NCBI GenBank assembly: GCA_032622095.1 | Contig: CP136067.1 | Coordinates: forward strand, 79,884,705-79,948,704 | Origin: Siphonodentalium dalli | Taxonomy: Eukaryota > Mollusca > Scaphopoda > Gadilida > Siphonodentaliidae | Reading direction: 5' to 3' | DNA: 64,000 nucleotides | Shown: in pieces, positions 26,826 to 38,878 of the stretch | Layout of the letters: each line of letters begins with the position of its first letter | How positions within the stretch are numbered: position 1 is the stretch's first letter | Program-made: the position numbers and the translations under genes | The notes under the pieces: generated by a model | What the model was told of the DNA's origin: nothing | The model's input: only the letters and a program-made list of their open reading frames with translations | Databases searched by the model: none

Positions 26826-27662
26826 CAGGGATATTTCTAGGCAACAACAGGGGGGAGGGGGCGAAAATAGATACTGTTCCCAATGACACCGAAATTCCTA
26901 ATTTACATAAAGTCTCTTTATGAATATGTTCAAGTCCTCTTGCACCATTCGCATAAAATATGAATAAACAAACTAAGATATGCATTAAACTGTTTGAAAT
27001 ATACACTGAGTTGCACAATCTTAATGCTTGCATCCCTGTTCCTAAATTATAAGCCCCTTTCCCAAAATTTGTAGAAAAGTCCCTGAAAGTTTTCTTTAAA
27101 AGATTTATTTGAAAGACATATATGTTTTTTCTCCTCTTTTTGATTTGAAAACAATGAGTTTTGCAAAAGTGGTGGTATGTATCACATCCTTTGGTTCCAC
27201 GTATTGTTGGGCAAATAAGGTTGGGGTGGTATACTTATAAGCTGTTTTTTTTTCTTCAAATTGGAGGTCTGGTATCTATCCCATATTTTCTTCCTAGATA
27301 CATCCTGTGACATGCAGTTACATCTAAACCTGGTTAGTTTCTAAATTATTGATACATAATGTATATATCTACATAGCCTGTGTGTTACATTAATTCATGT
27401 TCCGTGATAGGTCAACTGCCAATTAGGTCATGCATTTCATATCCCAATAAAACACACCATAACACATACTGATGTCACACATTGCTGACCTAGATGACTA
27501 AAACTGTAGATAGAATCTTAAGTGCGCAGCCATAGACTAATTAATCAATAATTCACAATTAGAATATAGGGCTAACTTACCGTGATGTATGGCGTTTAAT
27601 AACCAAACTGCTTCCATATTTCAGAAATAAAATTCAGCTGAGTTTATATAAATATAAGAAAC
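26826..27662. other. Intergenic, no gene seen
   Basis: AT-rich sequence without recognisable exons or repeats. A 79-residue minus frame at 26794-27033 is not family-like. Confidence 0.35.
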
Positions 27663-27975
27663 TAGCTGATGTGCCCGACTTCGTTCGGGCTATTTAGGGA
27701 TTTCTTTGTAATCGCCTCTGTCTGGGCAGAATATGCAGCATCTGGACAAACTATTGTTCGGTCGGTCCAGAAACATGTCTATATGAGTGAGGTCAATGTC
27801 AAGGTCAACAACACGGTCGCACATGAAATTGACCCGCCCATATTGTTCCCGGGATCAAAGTAGGCCTACATACCAAATACCAAATTTGAGTCGGATCGGT
27901 CAAGCAGTTTTTGTGTCTATAACACACATACATATATACTTACATACAGACATAAGTTCCAAAATATATAATAGA
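27663..27975 (+). repeat. RTE-tail short element
   Basis: Head 'actagctgatgtgcccgac', body with 'ggtcaaggtcaacaacacgg', then 'gtcggatcggtcaagcag', a run of ACATACATA and 'ttccaaaatatataatagac'. A closely similar copy is at 17640-17925. Confidence 0.65.
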
Positions 27976-28585
27976 CTAGCCGATGATCCCGACGTTGTCC
28001 GGGCTATTCAAAAACCAAATTTCAAGTCGATAGCTCCACCCGTTTCCGAGATCTGGTCTGCGCATGCGCGAAGCTTGCGTCGCACGGGCTCGGCGACCCG
28101 ATAAAATTCGTATCCGGGGCAAGATACATTCACACACCAAATTTCAAGTCGATAGCTCCACCCGTTTCCGAGATCTGGTCTGCGAATGCGCGAAGCTTGC
28201 GTCGCACGGGCTCGGCGACCCGATAAAATTTGTATCCGGGGCAAGATACATTCACATAGCAAATTTCAAGTCGATAGCTCCACCCGTTTCCGATATCTCG
28301 TCTGCGCATGCGCTGCACGGGCGTTGCACGGGCTCGCCAATACGACAACGACGACCGCCTGGTCAAACTACACACATGTACCAAATTTCAAGTCGATAGC
28401 TCCACCCGTTTCCGAGATCTCGTCTGCGCATGTGCGAAGCGGGCGCCGCACGGGCTCGCCAATACGACCGCCTGGTCAAACTACACACACGTACCAAGTT
28501 TCGTCCCGATCGGTCGAGAATCGTAGATTTGTATAAATGACATACAGACAATCAGACAGAGGTCTTCAAAATATATATGAGATGA
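27975..28585 (+). repeat. RTE-tail short element with four 122-bp internal monomers
   Basis: The head 'actagccgatgatcccgacg' is followed by about four monomers carrying 'accaaatttcaagtcgatag' and 'ctccacccgtttccgagatc'. The first ones are exactly 122 bp apart and later ones are shortened. The tail is 'gtttcgtcccgatcggtcg', then cagacaatcagacag and 'cttcaaaatatatatgaga'. GC content is well above the surroundings, so long frames open on both strands; these are artefacts of the repeat. Confidence 0.7.
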
Positions 28586-28701
28586 ATGTAGTTTGTGTTT
28601 TATTGAGGGGGATGCATGTTGCGGTAGCTGTTAGAGCAATGTGCCCAGCAGCCACAGTGCTATATCCTTCAATAAAACACTCAACTAAAATAATTTCTTA
28701 A

Positions 28702-29051
28702 CCCTTCCATGACTGGAGCTTCCTAAAATTTTGCGAAAACCATGTGTCAATGCATTCTCTTTATTGTCATAACTGTCATAAACCAAGAGTAAATAATAAT
28801 CTCTCAACTGTGCAGGAATTCCACAACGCTAAAGTACAATCAATGCCAACACCCCAGGGTGCATATTCTGGATTGACTCATCAGTCGCCCATAGGGACCC
28901 TCACATATATAAGAGAATACATTGGCCTAACCATATTCACCATGACCTTTTAAGCCAGTGCATTCTCTTATATAATGCGAAGCATATACAAGAGAATGCA
29001 TTGGCACAGGGTCTTTAATGCTGCACCAGTGCTGCTCCCGTCATGAAATGG
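28702..29051. mobile_element. TTAA-flanked piggyBac-like MITE carrying an insertion
   Basis: Flanked by TTAA at 28698-28701 and 29052-29055. Ends are CCCTTCCATGACTGGAGC on the left and, in complement, CCATTTCATGACGGGAGC on the right. It contains 'caatgcattctcttta' and repeated 'catatataagagaatac' arms. The left arm is interrupted by one arm (28779-28885) of a perfect 107-bp inverted repeat. Confidence 0.65.
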
Positions 29052-29189
29052 TTAAGTAAACATGAATTTACTGAATGACCAAACTGATGAGTCAATCCAG
29101 AATATGCACCCTGGGGTGTTGGCATTGATTGTACTTTAGCGTTGTGGAATTCCTGCACAGTTGAGAGATTATTATTTACTCTTGGTTTA
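28779..29189. repeat. Perfect 107-bp inverted repeat
   Basis: 28779-28885 and 29083-29189 are exact reverse complements over 107 bases, separated by 197 bases. The first arm lies inside the MITE at 28702-29051 and the second lies outside it, beyond its right TTAA. Both arms yield the same frame in opposite strands; it is not a gene. Confidence 0.9.
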
Positions 29190-29611
29190 TTGACCTGATG
29201 TGAACATGGTACCCTTGGTACACTTGCTTGCAAACATCCTGACAAGCTCTATTTGTCTCCCCATGTCACCATTATCACAGAAAAAAAAACACTTGTCACA
29301 TGGGGTTTTTCACTGATAAACCGGAAGTTCCTGAGCTAGCACCACATGTTTGTCAGACACTTCAGTTATGACAATACAAATGGACCAAAATGGTTGAAAT
29401 GTGTAATCCCAGTAATTATAGCACTTAACTTTGATATGTTTTCATGTCGTGATATTCGTCATGTGGATGAAAAGTTGTTTAATATTGATGTCATGTCATG
29501 TCAGTTTAAGTGATGTGAAAGACTCTGCTGCCTAAATGATGTGAAACACTGTCATCGTGTTCAGATGCTCAAAGCCAATAGTTATTTTAGTAATTTTATA
29601 TATGTACAGAA

Positions 29612-31790
29612 TAGTCTGGCTGTCGGGCTGAAAATATAAGGTCTACCAGGAAAAAAATCTTAACAAGCTAAATTTGGTATCGTTGGAAAGAGGAGATCTT
29701 CATGTATAACATATCCAAAATCCGCTAAAATCCGCTTTGGGGAAAATGTTTTACAGCGCCCTGAATAGGGGTGGGTTCTAACGTAAATTATTAAGGTAAG
29801 TATACGATATGTTATGGCATAGGGATTACGTAGTTGTACAACTATGTGTAAAATTGGAGCAACGGAGCGAATAGAGTGACACGGACAGAAAATAATACAA
29901 TCGCGGCCATAAAATGGCTGTCAAAATGGCCGCAACTCCAAAACATACCACGACGAAAGCAACGTATTGAATAACCATATAGGAATGAACATACGTATTA
30001 TTAATGTACATTCATGTTGTTTAGTATCTTTAAAGGTACACAATTCATTAAACTATCCATCTGAATGATGTATTGGTCATTTCAACGCAAGTCAAACCCA
30101 ATGGTTAAAGTTCTGTTTTTTAGCTTATCCAACATCCAACTGTCCGGACAAAATATAATAATTTTTGTCATGCAACACACAAAGTAATGTTTCGCCATGC
30201 AGTGTATGGTAGTTTCACTGGACATTGTGATTAATTATTGAATGTAACACATACACCGAAGTGCACACCCTTGTGGTATAAAGACTAGTTAGATTTATGG
30301 AATTTGCTGCACTTTCCGTGATAATATGCCATACACATATGTCCCAATGCTTATCACACTGCAAAGAAACATCAATATCTTCAATAGATTAGCGCCACAT
30401 CTCACGAGATCAAAGAGATGGTACATCTTACAGATTATTTAAGACTAATTTTCACGCGGCTACCAAACCGGTTTATTATTGGAACATTTTGTTCAAATTA
30501 CTTCAGTCCCCACTTTACAACTGGGATATACTACCACACAATACACAATATTAATGTTCAGTATCGTTTTGTTTTAAAATATCTTACCAGTACCACCCAC
30601 ATAATTGTGCTAAATAGCAAGTGTTCATCGTTTAAAGCTGTTATTTCAGCGTTGAACATTCGCTAAATATTGCTATTTGTGGTTTTGTGTACAGCAACTA
30701 TATGTAACTTTAGGGATAAGGGGCCCAACGCGGTGATGCGGTTGCAGAAATCGTAGTAATTTTCGCATATATGTGGCTTCGTTGAATATAACGAAATATA
30801 ATTTCCAGATATAAATACAATCTCAGCCACAGAATATGTAAACTATATTGGTCAAGTTTAGAATTTATTGAAGATAGGCTTTGTACTCCTCTGTGTTTTT
30901 GATAAATTGTGTTCATTATATACCACCATGCATTCTTGTGATAAAAGCGAAATATTCGTGTTTTGTCACCTGATTGGAGGCAACTATGATTACTATTTTG
31001 AGATAGAGACAATGGAATCTTCACATTTGACCCAAAACTGTATGCATATATCTTATATTGTTCCATAGCAGTGCATTTTGAAAGGGTTAATTTTGGAGAT
31101 ATCAAAATAAATGATGATCGGTCACATTCACGAGACTACTCTGACGACATATATTTCTGCTTCTAGGAAACATCACAGAATCAATACATCCATATCAAAT
31201 CGCATTTAACTGTTTAATTACACATATAATCACACGATTCAACATAAAAAGTACATATAAAACTGCGTTATTGTTCCGTTTATGTGTGCCCGAAAGTCCA
31301 GATTTAACCGTTGCATGAGACCCTGCTTTCGATTGCTCTCTCGTGAGATTCATTAGGGAGAATTCTTACATCTCTGATCAAACGTTTCTCTTATACTCTG
31401 CAATGAATATCCTCAAATAATTCGAGCGTTTGTTCTATCTTATAGGACTAGCAATTACATGTTTCACAAAGTATAAATTTCATTCACTTTTCTCCATTTT
31501 GGCGTCCGTTTTGGGAAAGACATTCTACAAATATGGTTTACGGCTTAACATTGTTTGTCAATATTAAAATTTATTGCGAATTTGGCATTAATTGTTGCAT
31601 CTACCGCAGAAATTCAACAATTTCAGATATTAACAATCATATTGGGCGCCATCTTGAATAGAGAATTTTCCCCAAAGCGGATTTTAGCGGATTTTGGATA
31701 TGTTATTCCTCAGATTCTTCCCGACAAAATTACACCAAAAACAGCTTGTTAATAATTTTTTCTAGGTCCAATGCTTAAACGACCAGACTA
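29612..31790. mobile_element. 2.2-kb inverted-repeat DNA element
   Basis: Termini TAGTCTGG…CCAGACTA. The subterminal parts are also inverted: 'aatcttaacaagct' against 'agcttgttaataatt', and a 41-bp exact inverted match (29707-29747 with 31665-31705) around 'ccaaaatccgctaaaatccg'. A 3-bp GAA on both flanks may be the target duplication. Interior frames (82 residues at 30418, 131 residues minus at 30710) are not recognised. Superfamily undecided. Confidence 0.65.
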
Positions 31791-33169
31791 GAACTGCATA
31801 TGTGTTTCTGGCTGTAAGTTTAACCAATGTCACTTATGTTTTCAGTGATATTAGTTTATTTTTAATTTTTGCATTGCATGAATACTGAAATATACTAAAT
31901 TATCAGTTTGAATCCCTGAAAAGATTTGTTTATGTAATCACGCAGTGCGTAATATTCGAAAGCCATACCATTTTGAGCATTGTTTGTTTGAGCAAGATAT
32001 TTTGTCATCTTGAAAGCGAAAAGTCAGTATTTTTTTAACTGTGCATAGTAGATAAATCAACATCAGTCGCTCGGACAGTCATTGACCTTGACTTTATTTT
32101 CAAGCTTGTCATACTTTCGTCTGCTCATTTTTCCTGAACAGGGACCCCTCCAAATGAATAATAGACCATTCCAATATTTACTTTTATAACTGGATGGGAG
32201 AATCCATTTAGTATAGAAAGGGTTAAGATGCATGTTTGATAACTTATATATATGTATAACATTACGCGAACGAAATTAGATTATTAGATAGCATATTCTT
32301 TGATACGGAGTAAAGCTTACAAAATGGAATTCTAAGACAATGGAAGTTTCAATATTAATTATTTGTCTAAACCTTTGTTTGCACTATATTTAGAAAGTCT
32401 TTGCTCTATATATAGCGACTGAAGATGCTGACAATATGAATATATATGTATGCGTTTTTCCACAGTTGTTTTATAATTTGAAATAAGCAAAATATGAGTT
32501 AAAATGATAAAAAGGAGAACTTGAGATAGGAGATGCTGGTCAGGTGTGTAATAAACACAGAACTCAGGTTTGTTTCTGGTAATATCTTGAATGTGATGGC
32601 ATAATGATAGCACAAGCAGGCAGATGGAAAAGCTTTTCCTTCTGCGATCAGAAGTGTTTAGCTTCTTGTGACGTCACGCTCATACCATAACCAGTAACAC
32701 ATGTGTGTAGATAAGTATTTGTTCCTTTATTGTACACCAATTGACAGGCTGTGATTTCAGCATATGGAGTAAGGGCCAATTTTAATGGATAATTTCTACT
32801 TGTTATTATTAAAGTGTGCATAAATGCGTTTGCAGTCTCGCTTCATTAACGATCATTTCTATTGATAAGAAAATGGATTGACTATCGTTCCACCTCGTGG
32901 CTTGAATAATGTCTACGCTGCTGCAACAAAGCGAAACATTGATTTCGAAAACAACCCATTTTATTTCATTCAGAGAATTAAATGAGTGGTTAGAGAATAA
33001 TTGTGCATGAAACTCCTCTGCGTACATTCAATCAATATTCTCAGAGTGATGCATTCATTTAGTAGAATTGGCAATCTTTATTGTTCTTGCTTCCATATTA
33101 CAGAGATCAGTTAAAAGAACAAGTAGCATCCTGTTTTACACTAGACGTAATATAATTGCTTGAGTTCCC
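31791..33169. other. Intergenic, no gene seen
   Basis: AT-rich. An 'agaaagggttaa' at about 32216 looks like the right end of another TTAA element whose left end I could not find. No exon recognised. Confidence 0.35.
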
Positions 33170-33173
33170 TTAA

Positions 33174-33565
33174 CCCTTTACCCAACAAACCGGCCAAAAC
33201 CGGCCAAATAAAGCTTCAACAGCCTAAAATATCTTCGGTCTGTCTCAATAGAACCATACAAATATGGATATCATTGGAACCGGCTCCTTGACCACATTGT
33301 GATAGTTACAGTTATGCCCTGTGCCAATGCATTCTCTTATATATGCGAGTCGATCATAGGTCGCCTCGCATATATAAGAGAATGCATTGGCTTAAAAACA
33401 ATCTTTTTTTAACACTTTTTACCATTTTTTCTTACATTCTTTAACAATTTTATAATTTTTAATTTGTTAAGCCAATGCATTCTCTTATATATGCGAGGCG
33501 ACCTATGGTCGACTCGCATATATAAGAGAATGCATTGGCACAGGGCCCTTCTGTTGGGTAAAGGG
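33174..33565. mobile_element. TTAA-flanked MITE with palindromes inside each arm
   Basis: Flanked by TTAA at 33170-33173 and 33566-33569. Ends are CCCTTTACCCAACA and TGTTGGGTAAAGGG. Each arm contains its own palindrome: 'ccaatgcattctcttatata' turning at 'cgatcataggtcgcc' and running back as 'tatataagagaatgcattgg'. The whole can fold as a cruciform with two side hairpins. TTAA plus CCCTTT suggests piggyBac-type mobilisation. Confidence 0.8.
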
Positions 33566-33587
33566 TTAAAGACATATTATGGGCTTA

Positions 33588-33789
33588 CAGTAATGCCCTA
33601 AATAATCGACTCCTTAACCACAGCAGAATTATGGGTAATTTTTCAGGATTTAGTCGGAAATATGGCTGGGGGGAGAGCTCTCAGTGAGAGCTTTCCGATG
33701 AATGGCAACAGCCATATTTCCGACTAAATCCTGAAAAATTACCCATAATTCTGCTGTGGTTAAGGAGTCGATTATTTAGGGCATTACTG
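33588..33789. mobile_element. 202-bp MITE with 80-bp inverted arms and TA flanks
   Basis: Arms of about 80 bp begin CAGTAATGCCCTAAATAATC and are nearly exact complements, through 'ccacagcagaattatgggta' and 'aggatttagtcggaaatatg'. The flanking dinucleotide TA on both sides fits a Tc1/mariner-type target. It is only 18 bases downstream of the preceding TTAA element. A second, broken copy is at 9766-10111. Confidence 0.8.
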
Positions 33790-34647
33790 TATTTCGATAC
33801 AACAAACTGATATTTTACGACTCAGCCACTACACACATTTGAAGAATTCATAACTAAATTATTACTGTCAAAATATTTAACAACATCGGCTGTGCCATTT
33901 CATAAAACACTATTTCTGAACTATGCCAAAATGTAAACAAATGTTGCTCCTTCGTTCATCCCAAACAAATCACTGATAAACTAACTACAATGATTTCGCC
34001 AAAGAGAGTCACTTTATTTAATTTATCTGAAAGAATGGCATTATGCACCAGCAATTTTGTTACAAAATTTATTGAAATACGTGCGTTGTGCAAGATTATT
34101 GCATGACTTAGTAATGATCTTAGATCATGTTAGAGAAATATAATATACTTAAAACCTCTTGGCGGTTTGCTCTCAAAAATACACCAAATAATATTCGCTT
34201 ATGAATATTTCCCGGTATCGAAATAGGTTGATAAATACTTGAATAACCTTTCTAGGAGCATTATATATCCCAGAAAGATGCATTGAATTTATAAAAAAAT
34301 ACAAATTTAAACACGATGTTTGGTTCCAAACCAAGAACAGCCATTTGCATGGCATGGAACAGAAAAGAGCTTTTCGTGTTAGTCTATCAAAATAGGTTGA
34401 TAAATACATGAAATACATTTAAACAGACTATATAGAAGAATTGTGCAGACCGTTAAAACTGCTTATTTATTGATTTTACTTTTAAAAGTACGTGGTCCAT
34501 ATGTAAGTATTTCCTATACTAAATTACCCATTTGAGACCTGATTGTTATGAGTCGTTTTATAATTTATGAAACTTCTACATATTAATTGAAACTTGTACA
34601 TATTAATTATACTGACATACATTGAACAATATCTTTCATTCCACCAG
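33790..34647. other. Sequence before the first recognised TRPM exon
   Basis: AT-rich intron-like sequence; no repeat or exon recognised. The acceptor of exon 34648 lies at its end, after 'atctttcattccaccag'. Confidence 0.4.
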
Positions 34648-34825
34648 TACAACGATCAATGATCCGATCTGTCACTGTGGAAATGTCAAGTCTGATCATG
34701 ATCCAGAGTCTACATCTGGTCCTTACGTTGGTGAGAAATGGAAAAGAGAGACACACACTAGAGCATCAACAACAGATGCCTTTGGTGAAATTGAATTTCT
34801 GGGTTATGGAGACAAAGCAAGCAAG
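34648..34825 (+). CDS. TRPM-family channel, N-terminal exon (first recognised in window)
   Basis: This exon encodes about 59 residues at the N-terminal edge of the TRPM homology region (MHR1/2, SLOG fold), the cytosolic sensor part of TRPM cation channels. What is seen: a 'CHCG' motif like the CxCG at this place in TRPM proteins, then Trp-x-x-x-x-His-Thr, then TDAFGEIEFLGYG, the most conserved block of the segment. The acceptor is a pyrimidine-containing stretch ending ccaccag at 34647. The donor gtaagt starts at 34826, directly after an AAG codon. The exon begins with the third base of a split codon, so an earlier exon must exist. I could not find it in the preceding 34 kb. The end is phase 0 and joins exon 43861-44041 cleanly. 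Family assignment is strong; the TRPM2-type subfamily is inference. Confidence 0.88.
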
Positions 34826-35574
34826 GTAAGTGGGAAAATATATTAATTTTCTTGCCCCTGGTCTCTGAAAGAAAAGAAGGATTAATGTCATGGCATCAGC
34901 CGAGACCAAAGACTTTTGTCAGATAAGATGAGTGTTGGTAGAGTTTGAATTGTCTGTTCAAGATATATAGTGCTGCTACAATAGCTTGTTCAGAATATCG
35001 CATGCACATTTGACATTTTTGGAGTCCAAATGGCACTTTTTTCAAAAATGATTTCATGACAAACAATAGGCCAATCAGCACCCATTTAGGTTGATCCTAT
35101 AACAGATGCACTATTAAATTCACTGTACTAAGATATGCAGAACTCACTTTCTTTGTTGTTTTCCTCCCACAACTCCTTCCATGATTCTTGTCTTTAAAAA
35201 TAATAGAATTATAATATAATAATAAATACATTAAATTATGAAGATGATTGACTTTGTAAGTTTGGAAGTCAGCAATAATATATTTTATCGATTTTAGTAC
35301 CCCTTTCGCCAATCTCCATTTCTGAATTGGACAGCACCACTTGTGAACTTTAAACCATGCTATATGCTATACTCATATCGTTGTTGACTTATAAACTGCT
35401 CCAGTTTGGCATTGTCACTTTGACTGAAAATTCCTATCAAAACAGTTTGGCAAGAATATTGTACAATATTTCTACTCACGGATGCCAGATAAACTAGCCA
35501 ATGTGAGGCTTGTCTCAACATTGATTAAAGTATTAAATTCTTTTACGAAGACCACTTCGTAAATATTATTTTCC
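34826..35574 (+). other. Start of TRPM intron 1, no other feature seen
   Basis: Follows donor gtaagt. AT-rich sequence; minus-strand frames of 61 and 71 residues are not family-like. Intron 1 continues to 43860. Confidence 0.5.
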
Positions 35575-36619
35575 CTTTGACGTGGCACCTTCTTCTGCTT
35601 CCTCCATACAGCCTGTGGGCTTGGAGTTGGTTGGTGGTCATGCCTCCTCTACTTTAGTCGCGGCCTCCACAGCCTCCGCTGAGAAGGGCAGCGTTGGAAG
35701 TTCAGTGGCAGCTTCCGCTGGTCCTGCCTCCGGCGTGTCCGGGTTCTTTCCATCGCTGCACATGCCGGCTACTTGCCATAGCTACCACAACGCTGGTGGT
35801 CCATAAAAGCTTGCAAGCCCCGGCGCTATCGACCCATTGCCTGCCTCGCAGTTCAATGTGTCACCTGCCACCGCCTCCATTCCAGGGGATTTAACGGCAC
35901 GGGTTCCGACCTGTCCTCCATTCGTCGAGTCTTTTACAGTTTCCGTCCCTCCCGGTCCTGAGGCGGGCCAGTATCCCGGCTATTCTCCTGCGTTTGTGCC
36001 ATTTCCCCCAGTGTGGCCTTGGCCTTATGGTTCCTGGCCTTCTTCGGCTACCCAGGCCAGAACCTTTCCAAGCTTCTATCTTAAATCCCGAGGCACCGGA
36101 ATTTGTTCCTCATCACACCAGGCAACCTAGTCGGGATGCTTGCCCCTTTTCTCCATCTCCTGGACGGATGGTGCCACCTGGAGACGAGGACATGCTGTCA
36201 CTACATCCCCTGGATTCGGAAGCATTTGATGCGTGTCCGAGTTCGCCGTGTCCATCCGAAAGTGCCTTCCAAGAGGGTAGTTTCGGATGGGTCAGTCCTT
36301 CGATTTTTGGCTAACATTTGTGCACCATTCTTTGCATGCATTACCAGCACAGTACTAACAGTGCCCCGGAAAACAGGCACACTACCGCATTGTTGTGGTT
36401 CATTTAAAACGGGGTCTGGCCACGGATATATCTCTTTCTCGCTACAACTGAGCTAAAATATCACCAACATGGACCCTCTTTGATAATTATTATATAATTT
36501 CTCAACAACTTCCACAACTGCGCTAGTAAACTTCGAACGTGACGCGCGATCGAGCAAAATACCTGTTTTCCCCACAATCGAAGGACTGGATGGAGCCTCC
36601 ATATCATGACGAAACAATA

Positions 36620-37765
36620 ACGCGTGGCGCCTTTTCCTGCAAACTCGGTACAGCCTGCGCTGCAGGCTCGGAATATGTTGGTGGTCATGCCTCCTCTATT
36701 CATAGTCGCGGTCTCCACAGCCTCCGCAGTGAAGAACAGCAGTGGATGTTCTGCGGCAGCTACCGCTGGTCCTGCCTCGATCAATCCGGGTTCATTCTAT
36801 CGTGGCCCATACAGGTTTTCGTGATCATAAAACAGATTTTTTGTACAATATTACCTCTGTTATTTGTGCTAGCATAACAATGAACTGGCTGCAGCCATTG
36901 CAGGCCCTGCCCTAGTAGGAGCCGATCCTGTGCTTCTCACAGGTATGCCAAACGCTGACTTGCATGACTTGGGGTGCAAGCGACCATGCTCAGGTGTCAG
37001 ACCCTGGCATGCGATTTACACAGTATACCACCCTCGATTGCATTGGTGTGGAATCTCACAGTACACCACTGAGTACTCACCTCACTGTATTGTCAGTGAT
37101 GAACAATTGATACAAGCTAACACGGAGGTCCCCACGATACAGTCATGTCGCCCATTTCCATCTTTTCCCCGAAAAGACCTCCTGCTTCCTCCATCAACAT
37201 GGCGTTGGTTACTGGACATGCCTCCTCCTTATCGGTCGCGGCCTCCTCCGCAGAGAAGTGCAGCACTGGATGTTCTGCAGCAGCTACCGCTGATCCTGCC
37301 TCAGTCCATCCGGGTTCATTCTATCATGGAATATACCGGTTTTCAAAACCTTTTCTTGCCATGGCTACCACATTGTTACTTGTCGCAGACCAGTCACAAT
37401 AATTAAAACGTTTGGTTACACTATCACATCCTTTATTTGTACTCGCCTACCAGTGACCCGGCTACTGCACTTGCAGGCACTGCTCTAGTAGGATCCGTTC
37501 CTGTGCTTTTCCCAGGTATGACAAAGCTGCCTTGTGGGGTGATGCTTAAGTGCATGCATTCTTGCTCAGGGGTCGAACCCTGGCATGAGATTTCAATCGT
37601 GTACCACCCGAACTTACACTTCATTAGTACCGTCAGTACACCCCCGGCGGAATGAGAACTCGCCTCACTGCGTTGTCCTTGATGACAATTAATACACGCT
37701 AACCGCAGAGGTCTCCATGATCAGGTCATGTCACCCCATTCCCATCTTTTCCCCCCGAACAGACC
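36620..37765 (+). repeat. Tandem duplication of about 550 bp in the DIRS-like 5' part
   Basis: The order 'tcctcc…gtcgcggcctcc…gaga(a)agtgcagcactggatgttctgc' then 'ttgcaggcactgctctagtaggatcc' then 'cccatcttttcccc…agacc' occurs twice (about 36620-37175 and 37185-37765), with an extra copy of the first part at 35582-35790. Open frames in this stretch share peptides for that reason. Confidence 0.6.
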
Positions 37766-38671
37766 AGGAGTCCAGTCCAGCTTTGCCTTCTCACCTGATC
37801 AGAATTGGAGGCCTTCGAATCTGTTCTCTTGAGTGAGGATCACCATAGCACATTTCTTCAGCGATAGCGCCGCTTTTCCGAGAATAACCTTACATTTGTG
37901 ATTCTAATTCTCATCAGATTTTACGTCAGGGATTGCGTGATTCAGTCCCTCTCATCAGCCGAGGTCTTGGTCAGTCCTCCTCTCCTCTGTTCAGGTATGA
38001 TATTCAGTCCCGGGGTTCTGACCAGGAGTTCCACTAGTACCATCTCCAACAAACCGGATCATGCCATCCTGACTTGTTCTCAGGGTTGGGGGTGGGCATT
38101 CTCTACCTTCTCATATCAGGGTCATGTAAGGTTCTGCAGATCTCAGGTCCAACTAGACCAATGATCCAATAGACACCACAGTGGTTGGTTTTCTTCAACA
38201 TCTCCGCTGTCGCATGTCGACCAAGTTTACACAGCTGTGTCGCATCGTCGGCAGTGTTCCGTCACACTATTAAGTTAACATTAGTTCCGGCCTGGAATTT
38301 TGAGGCCTGGAGGTTATCTCAACATGACACTGCCGCGAATGAAAATACTGGTCGCGCCAGTTTTATGGTGCTCTCTAGTGGTTTTGCGACATTCAAGATT
38401 ATTTAGGTATTTCATTGAGTTGCCAGATGCCCATATGTGGTTTATAATGCCAGTTGTTGTGCTTCTAACAGTTTCTGTAATGCTTCTGTTACCCATGGTA
38501 TGGGTTCACTAAGCACACACCAGAACAAAATATTATCCGTTCCACATAATTTTATAACACCTGCAGGGCTGTTAGTTACATCACCGGTAGCCAGAATGTT
38601 CTGTCATTTCCATTAGCTGTATCCGTTAATCCTCTGGGTCGACACTACATTTCAATTTCCAGTTACTTGGC

Positions 38672-38878
38672 TTGTGGTACCAGAGGTGGACTCTGTCTTG
38701 GTCACACCTCTATGTGTATGCTTTCCCTTTACCGGCCATTATTCCCAGTGTCCGTGTCCCCATAAGCAGAACTCCCTGTAAATGTTCTCATGGTGTATCC
38801 CTGGTACCCCATTGGTCTGTGACAAACAGGCTTCTCCTCTCTCCCCTGGGTCCCTCTGCAGGGCTCAGATGCATATAA
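38672..38878 (+). pseudogene. DIRS-type pol fragment between RNase H and recombinase
   Basis: In one 68-codon frame: LYVYAFPLPAIIP, then SRTPCK, then VSLVPHWS and LLLSPLGPSAG. DIRS-like pol proteins have, in this place, W-x-x-L-x-x-YAFPP-x-x-x-IP-x-VL-x-KI followed by LVAP-x-WP-x-x-x-W. The order and spacing agree. The P-to-L change and loss of the second Trp, plus flanking stops, mark it as dead. Confidence 0.55.

Noticed and set aside
28008-28536. Overlapping frames on both strands at 28.0-28.5 kb
   Set aside because: Produced by the GC-rich 122-bp monomers; the same peptide repeats at 122-bp offsets in shifting frames.
37540-37600. tRNA-like B box 'gggtcgaaccctgg'
   Set aside because: No matching A box at the right spacing and the phrase lies inside a duplicated gag-like region, so it is not called a tRNA or SINE.
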